Part shown: positions 60,638 to 64,000 of the stretch, piece after piece
How positions within the stretch are numbered: position 1 is the first letter of the stretch
How the letters are laid out: every line of letters begins with the position of its first letter
DNA from: Capitulum mitella
Taxonomy: Eukaryota; Arthropoda; Thecostraca; Pollicipedomorpha; Pollicipedidae
NCBI GenBank assembly: GCA_030062745.1
Contig: CP099846.1
Coordinates: 25,937,201 to 26,001,200 of the forward strand
Direction: 5' to 3'
DNA length: 64,000 nucleotides
Translations under genes and position numbers: made by a program
The notes under the pieces: model-generated
Seen by the model: the letters and a program-made list of their open reading frames with translations, nothing else
What the model was told of the DNA's origin: nothing
Databases searched by the model: none

Positions 60638-61049
60638 GTAAGTTCCCACGCTCAGGTGTCAGCTTCGTCGTCTGATGATGCATTTTATGGTTACATTCAG
60701 CGACATGAAGGCAAATTGGCGCCTTAAATTCCAGTGAGGAGTGATTTACGCCGGGACGTGAGGGATACACAGTGATTCATAGGACTATGAATCCCTGTCG
60801 TAATAGCGAAGTCATTCGGCAATAATGACACTAGCGACTTCAGAGGTTTATTTATTTATGAGATACCATACGCCATCTACATGAAGAACATGAACGCATA
60901 CAACTGCCGCCAAGTTTCTGATCGATTTTAGTTCTTCCCTGGCTTGCCGGTTCGCAGTGTTTCGACATGCACGGGTCTGGGTTTAGCATGCGACAACCGG
61001 TATCCGTTTGGAGGGAACACAAGCGTTGACCAATCGATATGACGGCCGC

Positions 61050-61370
61050 CCGCCTGTCTGGCTTTCCAGCTGTCCGGCCGTCCAGCCATCCATTTTTCTG
61101 GCTATCCAGAGGTGCGGGGATCAGGCTGCGCGGAACCCAGCTGTCCAAATGTCCGACTGTCTGGCTGTCCGACTGCCCGGCCGTCCGACTCTCGGGCTGT
61201 GCTGGTGTCCAACAGTCCGGATATCCGACCATCCCGCTGTCCGGCTGTCCGGTCGTCCGACTGTGCGACTGCTCAACTGCCCGACTCCTCGGTCGACGGC
61301 CTGTCGGACTTCGGGTGTCCGGTTGTCCGGCTGTCCGGTCGTCTGGAGGTTCGCCCGTCAGGTTGTTCGA
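61050..61370 (+). repeat. CTGTCCG-rich degenerate array
   Basis: Units such as CTGTCCGGCTGTCCG, CGTCCGACTGTC and CTGCCCGGCCGTCCG recur every 8-9 bases. It is the reverse complement of the CGGACAG array at 58,236. Open frames in all readings are repeat artefacts. Confidence 0.8.
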
Positions 61371-62059
61371 CTGGCCGCCCCTCCCGTCGGAAATGTTGAA
61401 GTCGCCCCTGACTGGACCAGGCAGCTGATGCGAGGCAAGCGCTGTCCGAGGCTCCATAGCAAGGGTCGCTATTGACCCGACAGGGTCCGGATCGGCCTGC
61501 GGTGATCTCGCCGCACCAGCTGGGAGGTCGCAACACGAAGCCGGAACTTCCAGGTCCGGCTGTGTTGCCGAGTGCCGGTATGAGTCGATACTGTGGACCG
61601 CGTGGCTGCGACGCGTTGACTTTCCATAGCATTTGCTGTACGCTGGGCGCTTAGGCTTTCACGTCGGTGATGCAGACAGTTGATATGGGTGTGGAACTGA
61701 CTGCAAATCCTTTTTTGTTAAAGGTTGAGTTTTTGGTTCAGTTTGGCTTTGGAAAGGGTTCCGTCGGATGTTTCAAGGGAAAAATATCAGTTCCGTAACC
61801 AGCGCAAAAAGCAGCACAAAAAACAAACATGTTCTTGAGGGGCCTGCGGTCGGGGTTCGAAAAGGTCTTGCAGCGTATAACACTAAGTGAACATCAAATG
61901 AAATACGCCCTCAAATAGCACTGAAATTAGAGGTCATTTTTTTTCCTCAGCACATTCAGAAAAAGGCAAACAGCAGGCATCCTAGCTCGCATGCTTTCCA
62001 CCATCCCATTAAAACCGTAATATAGACTGCCGCCAGCCCGGGACAGAGACCCCACTCAC

Positions 62060-62225
62060 CACGGCCTGATCTGTCCAGTTCCGCTGAGATCGACTCGCCA
62101 CAGGGTCCGGCTTCGAGAGCTCGGGCCTGGCTGACGGCGGGCGGCTCTGCGATATCCCCCAGGCCTCCCGCGTGCGGCCTCAGGCCTAGCGCTGCAACGC
62201 TGTCGACAAGCTCCCATGAGCCGAC
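62060..62225 (-). CDS. Possible internal exon, unidentified
   Basis: On the minus strand a pyrimidine-rich acceptor ending GGGGAG (intron end 62226) is followed by a frame reading VGSWELVDSVAALGLRPH, GGLGDIAEPPAVSQARALEA and ISAELDRSGR, then the donor GTG|GTGAGT (exon end 62060, phase 1). Composition is mixed and protein-like, including acidic residues, unlike the Arg/Pro-rich products of the nearby repeats. A second frame from an ATG is also open, which lowers confidence. No family is recognised and no partner exon was found. Confidence 0.28.
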
Positions 62226-63000
62226 CTCCCCGAAAAACGGGGCAGGTTAGTTACTGCAGAATTTGATGCTGCTCGTCGGGAATATGGTCGCCTCCGGACT
62301 GATCTGCTGAAGACTGAAGTGTTCGCAACGGCGGACTGAAGATGATAAAACTTTGGCTTCATGCATCAAACAGCAAATCAGGCTGATTTTCTTCATTTTC
62401 CCGGATTTTTGGCTCAGACGTAAAAGTGGTAAATCTGTGATGACGGCCATCTCCTAGGGACACAGATCAGGTATCATTTCTAGACTGATCATTAAACTGC
62501 ACACCGCGGGACTGCTCTTATCTGATTAACTGTTTTCGCTTTATGTGGATTAGGTCTAGAAGTGCCAACGATACGGCCCAATTCTGATTATGTACATGAC
62601 ATAAACTCAGCTTAACAATAAGCCCGACTGGCATGCAGTGCACAGCTGCGCGTTTCCATTGGTAAATGTTGTCCTGTCCCTCGATCTGATCGCAGGATTA
62701 TGCTCGCGAGATGTGTCCAATCGAGCCATTTTTGAGGCAGCTGTGAAATGATGAGCAGAGGGATTTGTCGACAACCCGCCAAGCAATCTGGCCTTTACTC
62801 CGTTCGGACGTTTGCTGCTCCCAAGAGGAGACAAAAAACAAAACCGGGAAAACTTATCCCATCGCGTCTTGTTCAGTTCGAAGTTTGAAATGATTTACAA
62901 GCAGAGCGTTCAGTTTTGATCAAGATGGAAGACACCCCGCTCGACACTGAATCTGAGAGAGATTGCGACGCTGAATGAACTCAGCAGAAATTCGTCGTTC

Positions 63001-63252
63001 GACAGACCAAAAGCAGAAATGTCCTGGAAAACGACTCTTCACGGACCACCGCACCTGCCGCCGCTGGAGCTCGACAAGATACCCACCCTCGGTGGAGCAC
63101 ACGTCAGATTTGTGCCGTCTGATAAACAGAGGGCTTCAGGGGGCCATCGCTCTTCGTCCAAGCCGCCTTACACGTGCGCGTCGCCAATGAAACCACGGCC
63201 CAATCCCTGCTCCACTGTCATTCTCGAGCAGTGTGGCGCCGGCTGCTGCTGA
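63001..63252 (+). other. Open frame ending in a Cys-rich tail, unresolved
   Basis: ATG at 63,019; ends CSTVILEQCGAGCC-stop. It is in the right phase to follow the signal-peptide exon at 60,586-60,637 if spliced at 63,016, but the acceptor is weak. The opposite strand is open as well. Confidence 0.2.
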
Positions 63253-63659
63253 TAAATGTAAGCCATAAAACGATCCGTGATGGTCGGCAGGCCAGGGACA
63301 GAACGGCTCTGAAGGGCTACTGAGGGGAAATAGCATGGCGTCGCTTTTGCTGCTGGAGACGTTTGAAGTATGCAGCTGAGTCCCATTCTCAAGGAATCTA
63401 TCAGGACCAGCCTCACGGATAAGATCCTTTTCGAAGGAATACAGGGCGATGGACCGGAGAGAAAAAGCCACTGACCTTCCCCTTGTTTTCTTATGTCTGC
63501 CTCAGATTTCGAATCATGCTTATTCAGCTATAAATATCACGAGGCAGCCAAAGCAGTGACGGTGCAAGTAAGGAGAGCGGCCGCACGAAAGAGTTCCCTC
63601 CGATAAAAAATCCACATAGATTTACCTTTTGGCGTTGCGGGAAAAGGAACAACGTAAGC

Positions 63660-63682
63660 ATGGATTTTTTTTTTTTTTTTTG
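63660..63682. repeat. Poly(T) tract
   Basis: Fifteen T in a row within a T-rich stretch. Confidence 0.9.
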
Positions 63683-63739
63683 CTCTTCCTCCTGCACCAC
63701 CACCATTAAGACCTTCCACCACATGCGAGTTTTGGGTGC

Positions 63740-64000
63740 TCGTCTTGCCCCAGCGCTGGACGGCCGCGGCGGCGTCGGCGGCTAATTGAGGCGAAGCCGG
63801 CGACGCTGCGACTGGACGCCATCGATCCCGACGGCGTCCGAAGTCGACGGCGTCGTTTTTAGTGGCGGCCGCTGGTGCACGCGACCGTCTGGCGTCCTGC
63901 GCTGGCCAGGCAGCGCGGCCGGTCCAGCGCGGGGCGCTTCCGGGCCGCAAAATCAGCGCCAGGGGCAGCCGGGTCGATGGGATCTGGAGATCGATGGGAA
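63740..64000. other. GC-rich right edge, possible exon
   Basis: CpG-dense, like the exons elsewhere in the window, with open frames on the minus strand, but cut by the window edge and not recognisable. Confidence 0.25.

Noticed and set aside
61008..61475. Multiple 90-200-codon frames on both strands
   Set aside because: They reflect the CTGTCCG array, which lacks stops in most frames.
1..64000. CRISPR array, bacterial operon or prophage
   Set aside because: No regularly spaced identical repeats; genes have introns and animal orthologues; the tandem repeats seen are degenerate minisatellites.
1..64000. tRNA or rRNA genes
   Set aside because: I searched by eye for GGTTCRANNC boxes and rRNA core words and found none that fold as a tRNA; GTTCG words in 48.7-50.2 kb are minisatellite units. 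A tRNAscan run would be decisive.

Overview
This is eukaryotic (metazoan) nuclear DNA. Genes are split by GT-AG introns, GC-rich exons sit in roughly 40-45% GC surroundings, microsatellites of (AG)n, (CA)n and (TA)n are long, and transposon relics are everywhere. I infer an invertebrate, most likely an arthropod. Weak support is a degenerate TTAGG-like run at about 49,630, the decayed YqaJ-exonuclease and CR1/jockey-like reverse transcriptase relics, and abundant hAT-type MITEs. The species cannot be named from the sequence.

Layout. 1-1,790: the C-terminal three exons of a METTL7/TMT1-type methyltransferase on the + strand, running in from the left edge. 4,200-11,300: a transposon belt with MITEs carrying perfect 8-bp target duplications, a decayed YqaJ exonuclease, a decayed LINE reverse transcriptase and several hairpins. 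11,500-17,000: repeats and one possible membrane-protein exon on the minus strand. 18,236-21,379 (minus strand): a three-exon, phase-consistent gene model for a secreted, dibasic-site-rich, prohormone-like protein with a poly(A) signal. I do not recognise it, and it is the best candidate here for something undescribed. 23,397-23,684: a possible N-terminal exon of a secretory-pathway protein. 27,490-30,310: a two-copy decayed coding-like repeat. 33,951-36,115: an LRP2BP (Sel1-repeat) orthologue with one extra base that breaks its frame. 36,600-44,310: repeats, including a ~1-kb direct duplication and a nested MITE-in-MITE. 44,881-48,240: a sharply bounded CpG desert. 48,470-56,397: a complete eight-exon ERGIC1 gene whose first coding intron holds a 1.5-kb foldback made of GTTCGT-type minisatellites. 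56,400-64,000: repeats, a signal-peptide exon at 60,586, a possible minus-strand exon at 62,060-62,225, and inverted CTGTCCG/CGGACAG arrays.

The recognised genes (METTL7-like, LRP2BP, ERGIC1) are unrelated housekeeping or trafficking genes, each with its own introns. Nothing suggests an operon or gene cluster. Single-exon calls rest on reading frame, splice-site strength and composition only, and confidences reflect that.
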